A stretch of 64,000 nucleotides of DNA from Candidatus Hydrogenedentota bacterium (GTDB lineage Bacteria; Hydrogenedentota; Hydrogenedentia; Hydrogenedentales; SLHB01), in contig JABWCD010000013.1 of NCBI GenBank assembly GCA_013359265.1, forward strand, positions 1 through 64,000, written 5' to 3'. Both the position numbers and the translations under genes were made by a program. Under the pieces are notes generated by a model that was not told the origin of the DNA, ran no database searches, and saw only the letters and a list, made by a program, of their open reading frames with translations. Below are positions 53,925-63,320 of the stretch, in pieces. Every line of letters begins with the position of its first letter. Position 1 is the first letter of the stretch.

Positions 53925-54656
53925 CTACTTCGCTTCGGCGACCACATCCAACGTCAGGTCGCACAGGTCCTCGATCACGTAATCGCCGATGGTCGTGTTG
54001 TACTCGACCCCGAAGTCGTGGCGGTTCAGTTTCGTCGTGGACTTGCACGTGAGCGACTTGCCGTCGATCTTGAGATCGGTGACCGGCAACACAACCGACT
54101 TGGTTTTGTCGCGTATCGTCAGGTCCCCGGTCACGTCGTAGCCGGTGTCGGTCTTCGACACGGAGGTGGATTTGAACGTCGAGGTGGGGTACTTGCCTGG
54201 TGCGAAGAAGTGCTCGTCGCCCTTCATCTTTTCGGTAATTTCCGCGGCGTCGGAAAACACCGACGCCATCTGCACTTCGACGCTGATCTTGGCCGTCTCG
54301 AAGTTTCCATTCTCGACTTCAATTGTACCCGTAAAGTCGGCCCATCCGCCTTTACGGGTGCCGATGGGGACCGATGCCGCCCAGACAATTGCAGTCTCCA
54401 GGGTAAGATCGTACGTCACTTTGCCTTCCGCGGCGGGGGCAGCCGGTTCGGTGGACGATGGGGCGGGTTCAACCGGCTTCGTTTCGCCTGCTGGAGTCGT
54501 GTCCGCGGTCGGCGCGGGCTCGGGCTTGGCCGGTTCTGTGGACGACGCGTCCGACGCCGCAGGGGCGGGGGGCGGCGTAGTCTCGCCGCATCCAGCCAAG
54601 AGCGTGGCACCGATTAGGAAAATACTAGCCAAGAAGGCCGCGGAACGCGTACGCAT
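53925..54656 (-). CDS. YceI-family lipoprotein
   Basis: A 243-residue protein. The signal ends LIGATLLAGC (lipobox Cys ~23), followed by a Pro/Ala/Glu-rich linker to about residue 78. The YceI lipocalin-like beta-barrel then runs VTYDLTLETAIVWAASVPIG, GTIEVENGNFETAKISVEV, ...DVTGDLTIRDKTKSVVLPV and NRHDFGVEYNTTIGDYVIED. YceI proteins bind polyprenoid lipids in the periplasm. AGGGAG precedes the ATG. It is the first gene of a three-gene minus-strand run with rhodanese and aldo/keto reductase. Confidence 0.93.
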   Translation of the reverse strand: MRTRSAAFLASIFLIGATLLAGCGETTPPPAPAASDASSTEPAKPEPAPTADTTPAGETKPVEPAPSSTEPAAPAAEGKVTYDLTLETAIVWAASVPIGTRKGGWADFTGTIEVENGNFETAKISVEVQMASVFSDAAEITEKMKGDEHFFAPGKYPTSTFKSTSVSKTDTGYDVTGDLTIRDKTKSVVLPVTDLKIDGKSLTCKSTTKLNRHDFGVEYNTTIGDYVIEDLCDLTLDVVAEAK

Positions 54657-55517
54657 GATATGAACTCCCTAATTCCCCCCGTGCTCGATGCCGTAGTATC
54701 CGGGTCGAGACCGGTTGTAAAGCGATTGAGGTTAGTTTCGAGTCTAGAGCACCCGATTTATGGTAGCAGAACAGGAGGCGGCGGCGCACTATTTATGGAG
54801 ACATACGGAACACAGCGCGGCTATGGGCCGCAACCAGAGGGTGCACGAGGGTTTGGGGTATAGGGTATAGGGTATAGGGTTTAGCGGATTGGTAATCGGG
54901 TATGGAGTTTTGGCATCGGGTAGTAAGGGCAAGACTTCTTGCGCAGCTTGTTCAGAATCCGACAATAGAGTTCGATCTCCCGGCATACCCGGTTTGGTCA
55001 GGCTGAAAAAAACCCGAAAACAGTTGGAGGTGGTGCGCAAACCCGAACTGGGGTGCCGCCCATGGGGTGATTTGCCGCGCAGTCATTGGAAACAAAGGAT
55101 TTACGACTCGTCGGCGCTTCGGCATAGCGTATGCTCCTACTATGCTGTGAGCGCGGCTCACAGACACAACACAATTTGAATCAGCGTAAACCTAGTGACT
55201 CTGATACTCGGTGCGTCTTGTGAAACCACGTACCAACGAAGATCCCCGAGGACGGTGACCACGAGGAGCCAGTAACCCACGATTGCACCCTATGGTTTTG
55301 AGACCTCCCCAAACTCAGAACCTACCAGTTCCCTCTCCAGGTGCAACCCCACACAACCCCTGCCTGGCTTCTCGCCCGTTCTCGGGGAATTTTCGTGTCT
55401 GGCGGGGCCTCGGCCTCGCACACAGGGGTAGTTCGTGTGGTACCATCGGCTTACAAGGCTATTGTGAATCCCAATTCTTTTTGACGTGAATCGCGGCTGG
55501 GTGTGGAAAGGACGGCA
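54657..55517. other. Intergenic, ~860 bp, no gene recognised
   Basis: The gap between the divergent YceI gene and the MoxR-Bat operon. It contains four 7-bp repeats (GGGTATA, 54856-54883) and a polyA-like run (gaaaaaaacccgaaaac, ~55004-55020). Short frames occur but none has recognisable similarity. The operon promoter should lie near 55400-55510; I could not choose one confidently. Confidence 0.45.
54856..54883 (+). repeat. 7-bp tandem repeat GGGTATA x4
   Basis: Four copies of GGGTATA, the last ending GGGTTTA. It is a microsatellite-like run in the intergenic region, similar in style to the TTTTGGA heptads inside the batC gene. Confidence 0.85.
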
Positions 55518-56504
55518 ATGGGTATTTCGGTAGATGCGATCCGGCGCAATGTAGAGGCGCAGGCATCGTTTGTGCAGCGCTTGCGGAAGGAAATTGGCCG
55601 GGTCATCGTGGGTCAGCAGTATATGGTTGACAGATTGCTGATCGGAATCCTAGCCAACGGTCATGTGCTGGTTGAAGGCGTGCCGGGTCTGGCGAAGACG
55701 ACCGCCGTCAAGACTCTCGCGCGGGCCATCCAGTGCCAGTTCAGCCGGATTCAATTCACGCCGGACCTCCTCCCCGCCGATCTTATAGGGACACTCATCT
55801 ATAACCCGAAGGACGGGAACTTCACGACGAAGAAGGGGCCGATTTTCGGAAACATCATCCTTGCGGACGAGATCAATCGAGCGCCGGCGAAGGTGCAGAG
55901 CGCGTTGCTCGAAGCGATGCAGGAACGGCAGGTGACTATTGGGGATCAGACCTACAAGCTCGAAGAGCCGTTCATGGTCCTCGCGACGCAGAACCCGATC
56001 GAGCAGGAAGGCACCTACCCCCTTCCCGAAGCGCAGGTAGATCGCTTCATGCTGAAGTTGCGCGTGGGCTACCCCGGCAAAGCCGAAGAGCGCGAAATCA
56101 TGGATCGCGTGGATATGTTGCACGAGGCGCGCGTGGACACGGTGGTGACGAAGCATGAAATCTTGCATGCGCGCGAAGTCGTGAATCAGATCTATGTCGA
56201 CGACAAGGCGAAGAATTACATCGTCGATATTGTGCAGGCGACACGCCAACCGGATGCGTATGGCATGCCGATCAAACATCTGATCGAGTACGGCGCGTCG
56301 CCCCGCGCGACTATCTACTTGCAGGCCGCCGCGCGCGCGCAGGCCTTCCTCCAAGGCGAAGGCAATGTCTATCCCAACGATGTGAAGCAAGTGGCGATGG
56401 ACATCCTGCGCCACCGCGTCATCATCACCTACGAAGCGGAAGCAGAAGGTAAAGCAAGCGAAGATATTATTCGGATGGTGCTGGACACGGTGCCTGTGCC
56501 GTAG
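55518..56504 (+). CDS. moxR: MoxR-family AAA+ ATPase
   Basis: 328 residues from the ATG at 55518 (AAAGGAC upstream). Walker A is GVPGLAKT (54-61), Walker B IILADEINRAPAK, and sensor 1 lies in MVLATQNPIEQEGTYPLPEAQVDRFM. MoxR ATPases act as chaperones that help fold or insert metal into VWA-domain protein complexes. It is the first gene of a run of eight (moxR, DUF58, DUF4381-like, batA to batE) with gaps of 12 bases or fewer or overlaps, so it heads the operon. Confidence 0.95.
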   Translation: MGISVDAIRRNVEAQASFVQRLRKEIGRVIVGQQYMVDRLLIGILANGHVLVEGVPGLAKTTAVKTLARAIQCQFSRIQFTPDLLPADLIGTLIYNPKDGNFTTKKGPIFGNIILADEINRAPAKVQSALLEAMQERQVTIGDQTYKLEEPFMVLATQNPIEQEGTYPLPEAQVDRFMLKLRVGYPGKAEEREIMDRVDMLHEARVDTVVTKHEILHAREVVNQIYVDDKAKNYIVDIVQATRQPDAYGMPIKHLIEYGASPRATIYLQAAARAQAFLQGEGNVYPNDVKQVAMDILRHRVIITYEAEAEGKASEDIIRMVLDTVPVP

Positions 56505-56516
56505 CCGAGATTCGAT

Positions 56517-57398
56517 ATGATCCCGCAAGAAATCATGCAGGAAATTCGCCGGATCCAAATCCGGACGAACAAGATCGTGAACGACATTTTTACGGGCCAG
56601 TATGAAAGCGTGTTCAAAGGCCAGGGGATGGAGTTTCACGAGGTGCGGGAGTACGTGCCGGGGGACGAGATTCGGTCGATAGATTGGAACGTGACGGCGC
56701 GGACGGGCGTGCCGCACGTGAAACTGCTGGCCGAAGAGCGCGAATTGACGGTGATGCTCGTGGTGGATGCGAGCGGTTCGGGGCGGTTCGGCAGCGTGCG
56801 GCGATTCAAGAACGAGTTGGCGGCGGAGTTGTGCGCGGTGCTCGCGATCTCCGCGATCAAGAACAATGACAAGGTCGGTCTGATCGTTTTTACAGACGAC
56901 GTTGAATTGTATGTGCCGCCGAGCAAAGGGCGGCGGCACGTGCTGCGGGTTATCCGCGAGATTCTTTACTTCCAACCGAAGGGACGAAAGACGAACATAC
57001 CCGGCGCGCTGCACTTCTTAAATGGTGTGACGCGGCGGCGCTCGGTCGCGTTCCTCGTCTCCGATTTCATGGCGAACGATTACGAATCTGCACTAAGGGT
57101 GGCGAACAAGCGGCACGATGTCGTCGCGGTCGTTGTGTCCGATCCGCGCGAGAGCGCGCTGCCGGACGTTGGGCTGCTTTCCGTGCGCGACGCCGAAACC
57201 GGCCGGGAGACGTTGGTCAACACGAGCAATCCGTCCGTGCGGCAGGAATACGCCAAAGCCGCGGCAAAACGGTCGGGGGAGCGCGACATGATGTTGCGGC
57301 GGACGCGCGTGGACGCGATACATGTGCGCACAGATCGCCCCTACGTCGATGAGTTGTACCGGTTTTTCCGGATGCGCGAGAAGCGCTTTGTGGTGTGA
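56517..57398 (+). CDS. DUF58 (VWA-like) protein, partner of MoxR
   Basis: A 293-residue protein with the family hallmark EFHEVREYVPGDEIRSIDWNVTART in residues 39-63, then the VWA-type strand MLVVDASGSGRFGS (MIDAS-like DASGS) and a Rossmann-like fold to the end. DUF58 proteins are the usual second gene after moxR. The C-terminal extension (RTRVDAIHVRTDRPYVDEL) contacts the ATPase in models of related systems, which I treat as inference. It starts 12 bp after moxR stops. Confidence 0.92.
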   Translation: MIPQEIMQEIRRIQIRTNKIVNDIFTGQYESVFKGQGMEFHEVREYVPGDEIRSIDWNVTARTGVPHVKLLAEERELTVMLVVDASGSGRFGSVRRFKNELAAELCAVLAISAIKNNDKVGLIVFTDDVELYVPPSKGRRHVLRVIREILYFQPKGRKTNIPGALHFLNGVTRRRSVAFLVSDFMANDYESALRVANKRHDVVAVVVSDPRESALPDVGLLSVRDAETGRETLVNTSNPSVRQEYAKAAAKRSGERDMMLRRTRVDAIHVRTDRPYVDELYRFFRMREKRFVV

Positions 57399-57408
57399 GG
57401 CGGTAGTT

Positions 57409-58350
57409 ATGCGCCGATGGTGCTTCCTATTTACCGCAGTCGCTGTGATAGCGAGCGTCGCGCACGCAGCGGGGGAAGTCGACGCGCGGCTGGAAGTCGA
57501 ACCCAAGGAAATCCCGTGGCACAAGACGGTTTCGTTCGCCGTGGTCATCGAAGCGCCCGCTGACGCGGAAGTGACTGTCGACGACGTGATGGACCACCTC
57601 GGCGGCTTGCAGCCGTTCGGTGATGTCGTGATCAAGACGGAACCGCTGCCAGACGGGCGCAAACGGACGACGCACCAATACACGCTGGAATCGCCAAAAG
57701 CTGAACCCGGAAGCTTTCAGCCGGAGCCGGTCATCATCCGCGTAAAGGACGGCGATACGATCACGCTACCTTCCCCCGAGATTAAGGTGCGCGAATTGAC
57801 CCCGGAGGAAGAAGCGCAGGCACAGGAAATGGCGCCGATCCTTGACCCGCTGAACGTGAAGAAACGATTTTGGGAGTACTGGCAGTTCTGGGCTGGAATC
57901 GCGGCGGCGGCAGTCATCGCGACGACTGCATTTGTGCTGTACCGCTGGTTCAAGCGGCAGCGTCCCGCGAAACCGCAGCGCATCGTGCCTCCGTGGGAGA
58001 CGGCCCTTTCGCGATTGGCCGCGCTGGAAGCAAAAGGGCTGCGAGACAGCGGAAGGCTTGATGCGTACTACGTTGAACTGTCGGCGATACTGCGTCACTA
58101 CATCGAGGATCGATTCGACCTTCGCGCGCCGGAGCGGACGACGCCCGAGTTCCTTGCGGAAGCGGCCGGCGGCGGCGCGCTGAGCGACGACCAGCAGCGG
58201 ATGCTTGCGTCGTTCCTGCGCTATTCGGACCGCGTAAAATTCGCGAAGTTCGAGCCGACAATGGACGACGCGGCGCGCAACTATACCGACGTGAAGCGGT
58301 TTGTCGAAGAGACCGTGCCCGCCCCGGCGCCCGAGGAGGCGGCGGCATGA
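57409..58350 (+). CDS. DUF4381-like single-pass membrane protein of the Bat operon
   Basis: 313 residues from the ATG at 57409. Signal peptide (WCFLFTAVAVIASVAHAA), a periplasmic beta domain (~20-145), one membrane helix (FWAGIAAAAVIATTAFVLYRWF, ~165-186), then a cytoplasmic helical domain with LDAYYVELSAILRHYIEDRFDL and TTPEFLAEA, the DUF4381 pattern. It lies between the DUF58 and BatA genes; its stop overlaps batA's ATG by four bases. In aerotolerance operons this protein is thought to assist assembly at the membrane. Confidence 0.82.
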   Translation: MRRWCFLFTAVAVIASVAHAAGEVDARLEVEPKEIPWHKTVSFAVVIEAPADAEVTVDDVMDHLGGLQPFGDVVIKTEPLPDGRKRTTHQYTLESPKAEPGSFQPEPVIIRVKDGDTITLPSPEIKVRELTPEEEAQAQEMAPILDPLNVKKRFWEYWQFWAGIAAAAVIATTAFVLYRWFKRQRPAKPQRIVPPWETALSRLAALEAKGLRDSGRLDAYYVELSAILRHYIEDRFDLRAPERTTPEFLAEAAGGGALSDDQQRMLASFLRYSDRVKFAKFEPTMDDAARNYTDVKRFVEETVPAPAPEEAAA

Positions 58351-59399
58351 TCGCCAACGTGATGGAGCAGCTTCGATTTCACACGCTGATGCACCCGTGG
58401 GTGCTGTGGTTCGCGCTAGCGATACCGTTGCTCATCGCCGCGGAATGGTTGGCGCGCGCGCCGGGCGCGGTGACGGTATCCACGGGCGAAACGCTCGCGC
58501 GCATACGCCATCCGCAAGGACTCTTACTCCGCAGACTGCCCGCCGTCGCGCGGGCGATCGGTCTGCTGTTGTTGCTCGTCGCGCTCGCGCGTCCGCTGCA
58601 GGGCCTCGCCGTACAGAAGGACGAGGGCGAGGTCATCGACATCATGCTGTGCATCGATGTGTCGGCAAGCATGTCCGCCCTCGATATTGTCGGCGGGAGA
58701 ATACGGGCGTCGCGACTTGACGTCACGAAGGAGGCGGTAACGAATTTCATCTCGAATCGCAAGCAAAACCCGGAGCAGCGGTTCGGTCTCGACCGGATGG
58801 GTCTCGTGTTGTACGCGAAGTATGCGTGGACGCAAACGCCGCTGACGGTCGACTACGACGTTCTGGAATACGATATCCAGAACGCATCCATCGACATGGA
58901 CGATACGGGAAAGGCGACGGCCATCGGGTCGGCACTCGGCCTGGCCGTGAGCAAACTTCGGAAGTCCGAGGCGAAGGCAAAGGTCATTATTTTGTTGACG
59001 GACGGCCGGAACAACTTCGGCGATCTCGATCCCTTTACCGCCGCCCAGATTGCGAAAGAATTTGGCATCAAGGTGTACACGATCGCCGCGGGGAGTTCCG
59101 ATGACGCCGTTGTCCCGCAATCGGGGTTCGCGGGACTGCTTGGGGCGCAACGCATGCCTATCGACACGGAAACGCTGGAGCGCATCGCGAGCATTACGGA
59201 GGGCCGCTTTTTCCGCGCGACGGATTACGAGTCGCTCGAAGGCGCGTACGACGAAATCAACCAACTCGAAACGACGACGATCGAGTTGGGCGACTACTAC
59301 GAATACAAGGAAGCGTTCGTTCCGTGGGCGGTCCTCGGCGGCCTGTTCGTGATGGGATCGATCGCGGTCCGCCGCACGTGGTTCGAGCCGGTGCCGTAA
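58347..59399 (+). CDS. batA: BatA-like VWA membrane protein
   Basis: A 350-residue protein. Two hydrophobic segments near the N-terminus flank RLPAVARAIGLLLLLVALARP, the VWA domain begins IMLCIDVSASMSALD with a full MIDAS (DxSxS), and a terminal membrane helix (WAVLGGLFVMGSIAV) ends the protein. These are the features of BatA/BatB in the Bacteroides aerotolerance operon. It presumably binds metal and partner proteins in the periplasm. It overlaps the upstream gene and is followed after 3 bp by batB. Confidence 0.92.
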   Translation: MIANVMEQLRFHTLMHPWVLWFALAIPLLIAAEWLARAPGAVTVSTGETLARIRHPQGLLLRRLPAVARAIGLLLLLVALARPLQGLAVQKDEGEVIDIMLCIDVSASMSALDIVGGRIRASRLDVTKEAVTNFISNRKQNPEQRFGLDRMGLVLYAKYAWTQTPLTVDYDVLEYDIQNASIDMDDTGKATAIGSALGLAVSKLRKSEAKAKVIILLTDGRNNFGDLDPFTAAQIAKEFGIKVYTIAAGSSDDAVVPQSGFAGLLGAQRMPIDTETLERIASITEGRFFRATDYESLEGAYDEINQLETTTIELGDYYEYKEAFVPWAVLGGLFVMGSIAVRRTWFEPVP

Positions 59400-59402
59400 G
59401 CC

Positions 59403-60515
59403 ATGGGAATCGAATTCGGCATACCGTACTACGGCGCGTGGCTCGCAGGGACCGCGTTTGCGCTGGTTTGCCTGTACGTAAGCTTGAACGTCATGGAACG
59501 CCAGCGCCAAGGCCGTATTGCGCGGTTCGTCGAGGCGAAACTTGCGCCCCGTCTACTCGCGGGGTTGGACGCATCCGCGCGCAGGCCGCTGGCGTGGTTC
59601 ACGCTATTGGGCGTGGGCGCGCTTGCGGTCGCGGTTGCGCAGCCGCATTGGGGGCAGTCGCTGCGCGAAATCACCAAGCACAGCCGGGACTTCATCATTC
59701 TGCTGGACACATCGGAAAGCATGCGCGCGAAGAGTCCGCTGCCAAACCGCATGGAGCGCGCGAAGCAAAAGATCGCGTTGCTGCTCGATAAGGCGCCGGC
59801 GGACCGCTTTGCGCTGGTCGCGTTTTCGGGCGCGGCGCAACTTCAGAGTCCGCTGACGCTGGATCATCGGTACTTTCGCACGGTGTTGGACAGCATGGAC
59901 ACGGACGTGATCAGCGAGGAAGGCACGAACATCGCGGCGGCCATGCAGGCGGCGATCAAGGTCTTTGCGAAGGAAGACGAGGACGCGGGGGTAAGCAATC
60001 GGGCCTCGCGGGCGATTTTACTTATATCCGACGGCGAGCAGTTGGAGGGCGACGGCATCGAGGCGGCCCGGGAAGCGTCAAATTACGCGCGTGTGTTCGT
60101 TCTGGGCATCGGCGATCCGGATGGGGCCGAGGTGATGATGCCGGATTTCATGGCACGGTACTTGAAGGACGGGCGGCGCGGCACATCCGAACATGATCCA
60201 ACGAAACCGCATCGTTCCGCTCTGGACGAGGGCACGTTGAAGCAGATTGCGCTCGAAGGCGGCGGCGCGTATGCGCGTTCCGTGGCAGACACATGGGACA
60301 TCGACGAACTTTATTCGCGCTTCGCGACCTTATCGACGCGGGATACCAGCAGCGAATTGCGCCTCCGTTTGGTAAATCGATACCAATGGCCGTTGGCCGC
60401 CGCAATAGCGGCGTTCGCGGCGGAAGGGGTTTGGTTGGCGATCATGCCGTGGTGGCGTCGTTGGCGCGAACGGAAGCAGCGCGCGGCAGGTGTTGACGGG
60501 GCCGAATATGCGTAA
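59403..60515 (+). CDS. batB: BatB-like VWA membrane protein
   Basis: A 370-residue paralogue of BatA with N-terminal membrane helices (GTAFALVCLYVSLNV; WFTLLGVGALAVAVAQP) and a VWA domain starting IILLDTSESMRAKSP (MIDAS DTSES), then AILLISDGEQLEGDG. The C-terminal helix (WPLAAAIAAFAAEGVWLAI) precedes a basic tail. In the predicted complex BatA and BatB form a pair. Its last eight bases overlap the start of batC. Confidence 0.92.
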   Translation: MGIEFGIPYYGAWLAGTAFALVCLYVSLNVMERQRQGRIARFVEAKLAPRLLAGLDASARRPLAWFTLLGVGALAVAVAQPHWGQSLREITKHSRDFIILLDTSESMRAKSPLPNRMERAKQKIALLLDKAPADRFALVAFSGAAQLQSPLTLDHRYFRTVLDSMDTDVISEEGTNIAAAMQAAIKVFAKEDEDAGVSNRASRAILLISDGEQLEGDGIEAAREASNYARVFVLGIGDPDGAEVMMPDFMARYLKDGRRGTSEHDPTKPHRSALDEGTLKQIALEGGGAYARSVADTWDIDELYSRFATLSTRDTSSELRLRLVNRYQWPLAAAIAAFAAEGVWLAIMPWWRRWRERKQRAAGVDGAEYA

Positions 60516-61602
60516 GGGAATTTTGGATTTTGGATTTTGGATTTTGGATTGCGCGGCCGTGCTACGACCGTGTGATACGGTTGCCCATGTTTCAACAGAA
60601 ATGCGCGATCGCCGTGTTTCGCGAACCGGTCTTCAATCCAAAATCCAAAATCCAGAATTCAAGACGCTCCGCCTTCTCCTTGTACTGTTCACGTCCGTAG
60701 CGCCGCTATCGTTCAATGCGCTGGCGGAGCCGCTTCATGACCGCATTCTCCGCGCCAACGGCCTGCTGCGCAGCGGCGAGGTGGACAAGGCGCTGGACGC
60801 CTATCATCAAATCCAGGTCGATCATCCCGATTCGCCGGTCGTGCAGTACAACATCGGTTGCGCTGAATACGAGAAGGGTGTTCGCGCGCTCAACTCCGAC
60901 GAGGCCAAGAACGAACCGGGTGCGATGTCGGAAGCCATCGCGTCGTTCGATCGAGCGATTCAAGGTGGCGATTCCACGGTCGCCACACGCGCCGCCTTCA
61001 ACCGCGCCAATTCCTTGGCGGAAATCGCCAAGGCCAGCGGCGAGGGCGCCGCGGCCGCGGACCGCGCCAAGTCGTTTCAGGAGGCGATCCGCGCATACGA
61101 GGACGTCTTGAAGTCCGACCCCGACAACGCGGGCGCGAAACAGAACATCGACCATCTCCGCTACATGCTGAAGAAGACGCCGCCTCCCACGCCCCCGCAG
61201 CAGGGCGGCGACGACTCGCCGCAGCAGGACGACCAGAGCGGGGAAAGTCAAGACCAACAGCAGCAACAGCAGAACGATTCCTCCGAGGAACCCGGCGGTC
61301 AGCAGCCGGAAAGCCAACCGCAACAGCAAGACCGAGAGCAGCAAGACGAGGAAAGCGAGTCGAGTCCCGATCGGACGGAACAACCGAAGGACCAGCAAAA
61401 CACGGGCGACAACCAGCGCGAAGAATCGGGCGCCTCCGAGGAGGAAATGAGCCAACCTCCGCAAGACGGCGAATCGCCCACGCCGGACCAGCAGTCCGTC
61501 GAGGCGCTCCTGCAATCACTTGAAAACCTCGACAAAGAAATGCAGAAGGACCTGCGAAAGGGCTCGCGCACGGCGCGTGTGCGATCTTCCGGTTGGTGGT
61601 AA
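60508..61602 (+). CDS. batC: BatC-like TPR protein with a repeat insertion in its N-terminus
   Basis: 364 residues from the ATG at 60508. The expected export signal (LRLLLVLFTSVAPLSFNALA) begins only at about residue 53. The preceding ~48 codons are a palindromic repeat element (60516-60663) with heptad TTTTGGA arms. TPR repeats follow (~70-200: LLRSGEVDKALDAYHQIQVDHPDSPVVQYNIG; AYEDVLKSDPDNAGAKQNI). A Gln/Asp/Glu/Pro-rich region (~215-320) and a short conserved helix (QSVEALLQSLENLDKEMQKDL) end it. TPR BatC proteins scaffold the Bat complex. The alternative start lies after the insert. Confidence 0.85.
   Translation: MRKGILDFGFWILDCAAVLRPCDTVAHVSTEMRDRRVSRTGLQSKIQNPEFKTLRLLLVLFTSVAPLSFNALAEPLHDRILRANGLLRSGEVDKALDAYHQIQVDHPDSPVVQYNIGCAEYEKGVRALNSDEAKNEPGAMSEAIASFDRAIQGGDSTVATRAAFNRANSLAEIAKASGEGAAAADRAKSFQEAIRAYEDVLKSDPDNAGAKQNIDHLRYMLKKTPPPTPPQQGGDDSPQQDDQSGESQDQQQQQQNDSSEEPGGQQPESQPQQQDREQQDEESESSPDRTEQPKDQQNTGDNQREESGASEEEMSQPPQDGESPTPDQQSVEALLQSLENLDKEMQKDLRKGSRTARVRSSGWW
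60516..60663. repeat. Palindromic heptad repeat inserted in batC
   Basis: The left arm is GAATTTTGGA followed by three TTTTGGA heptads (60518-60550). The right arm (60634-60663) is its complement, CAATCC(AAAATCC)n ending CAGAATTC. The enclosed ~85 bp is GC-rich and non-repetitive. The element length is a multiple of three, so the batC frame stays open through it. Such elements recur as intergenic repeats in similar genomes, where they give spurious peptides containing IQNPK. Confidence 0.87.
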
Positions 61603-63320
61603 TGCGGCGGACGGCGCGGTGCGGAATTTGGATTTGGTTTGCGGCCGGGTGTTGCGCGCACGCCGCGTCTATCAGTGCTTCTACGGACACCTCGGCATTT
61701 ACCAAAGGCGTGCCCTTTCAGGTGATTGTCGTAATCGAAGGGCGCGAACTCGCGAATATCGAACTCCCCGCGATCGATGGGGCTTCCATTTCCGAGGAAC
61801 CGAACTATTCCGGCACGCAGGTCAACTTTGTGAATGGACGCTTGACGTCAACGCTCACCTACGGATATCTCGTCACGCCCCAACGCCCGGGAGAACTCGT
61901 CATCCCAGCATTCAAGGCCGAGGTGGACGGTGAAAAGGTCGAGTCGCAACCGATCCGGGTCACGGTGCTTGAAAGCCCGAAGCCCGATGATGTTTCGTCA
62001 CGATCGGTTGCGGGAGACCAAGTGCTCTTCACGCAGATCAAGACGGACAAGACGGAGGCGTATCAAGGCGAGGCCATCACGCTCACAATGGAAGTATGGA
62101 TACTCGAAGGCGCGCGCGTGCGGTACGAACCGACGGGATTTCCAGAACTGACGGGGTTCTATGCGCTTCCACGCGAGCCGGGACAGCCGGTGGAGCGCAT
62201 AGCGTTGCGCGATGGGCGCCGTTACAAGGTCGTGACGTTTTCGCAGATTCTCTTTCCAACGTCGTCGGGCGAGTTGCGGGTGGGTCCGTGGACATGGAGC
62301 TGCGAGATGGCGTATCGCGGCATCGCGCGAGGGCGGCAAGCTAAGACCGATCCATTTTCCATTTCCGTAAAACCGCTTCCGCCTCCTCCGAACGGATTTT
62401 CGGGCAGCGTCGGCAAGTACGAAGTGGCGGCGTCCCTTTCGAGCAAGGCGACGGACGTGGGTGTTCCGGTCACGCTGACAGTGGGAATCGTGGGCGACGG
62501 AAACCCCGACGCGATCGGGACCCCACGATTGCCGTCGATCGACGGGATATACGTCGACGAGCCGCAGCGTGTGAATCTGGCCACACAGGTGTCGGGGCCC
62601 AACGGCCAGAATCTGCTGTACAAGCTGACTCCACAACGCGCCGGCGACATTCCGCTTCCCGCGCTGTCGTACGTCTACTTCGATCCCAAGAAGGCCGCTT
62701 ATGAGACGGCAAAGACCGAGCCGTTGGTACTTCACGTCCGGTCTACGGCCAAGGCGGAAGAGCAGATCATCGCGGGTGCGGGCGGAACAGAAAACCCTGC
62801 GCATTCGATCGGGGCCGACATACTCGAAATAGACACTGCGGCCGGTTCCCTGGGTCCGCGTGGCGATTTGGCCGTTCCGACCGCACTGGGCTACGTAACG
62901 CCTGTGGCGGCCTACGCGGCGTTCGCGTTATTCCTTCGCCGCCAGCGGCGGTTCGCGACAGACCGCGCGTTTGCGCGCGCACACGGTGCGCTGCGGATTG
63001 GGACTGAGCGGCTCGCGGGAGCGCGGCGCGCGACAAACGCGGCAGACAGGCTATATCACGCGGTCACGGGTTACATCGCCGACCAATTCGACTTGCCGGA
63101 GACCGGAATGACCTCGGCGGAAGCGCACCTGCTGCTCGAAGCCCGCCGAGTCCCGTCCGAGGTCGCAGACGCGTTCACGCGCATCCTGAGAGCGTGCGAA
63201 CGCGCGCGGTATGCGGCCGCCGAGTTGTCCGCGGACGAGACCGACGCATTGATTCAAGGCGCCGAGTCGGCAATGCACAGGCTGAACGAGTTCCTTAGGC
63301 AAGGAGGGCGAACCGCGTGA
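61602..63320 (+). CDS. batD: BatD-like (oxygen-tolerance) membrane protein
   Basis: 572 residues from the ATG at 61602, overlapping the batC stop by one base (TAATG). Signal peptide (GIWIWFAAGCCAHAASIS), then several Ig-like beta domains: ...GVPFQVIVVIEGRELANIELPAIDG, ...SGTQVNFVNGRLTSTLTYGYLV (the BatD motif) and LTVGIVGDGNPDAIGTPRLP. A membrane helix (VTPVAAYAAFALFL, ~430-445) precedes a cytoplasmic DUF4381-like helical region. BatD is the large accessory of the aerotolerance complex. Its stop overlaps the GTG of batE. Confidence 0.92.
   Translation: MRRTARCGIWIWFAAGCCAHAASISASTDTSAFTKGVPFQVIVVIEGRELANIELPAIDGASISEEPNYSGTQVNFVNGRLTSTLTYGYLVTPQRPGELVIPAFKAEVDGEKVESQPIRVTVLESPKPDDVSSRSVAGDQVLFTQIKTDKTEAYQGEAITLTMEVWILEGARVRYEPTGFPELTGFYALPREPGQPVERIALRDGRRYKVVTFSQILFPTSSGELRVGPWTWSCEMAYRGIARGRQAKTDPFSISVKPLPPPPNGFSGSVGKYEVAASLSSKATDVGVPVTLTVGIVGDGNPDAIGTPRLPSIDGIYVDEPQRVNLATQVSGPNGQNLLYKLTPQRAGDIPLPALSYVYFDPKKAAYETAKTEPLVLHVRSTAKAEEQIIAGAGGTENPAHSIGADILEIDTAAGSLGPRGDLAVPTALGYVTPVAAYAAFALFLRRQRRFATDRAFARAHGALRIGTERLAGARRATNAADRLYHAVTGYIADQFDLPETGMTSAEAHLLLEARRVPSEVADAFTRILRACERARYAAAELSADETDALIQGAESAMHRLNEFLRQGGRTA

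Noticed and set aside
54889-55179. Short plus-strand frames in the gap before moxR
   Set aside because: No ribosome binding sites, no domain, and they cross microsatellite sequence.
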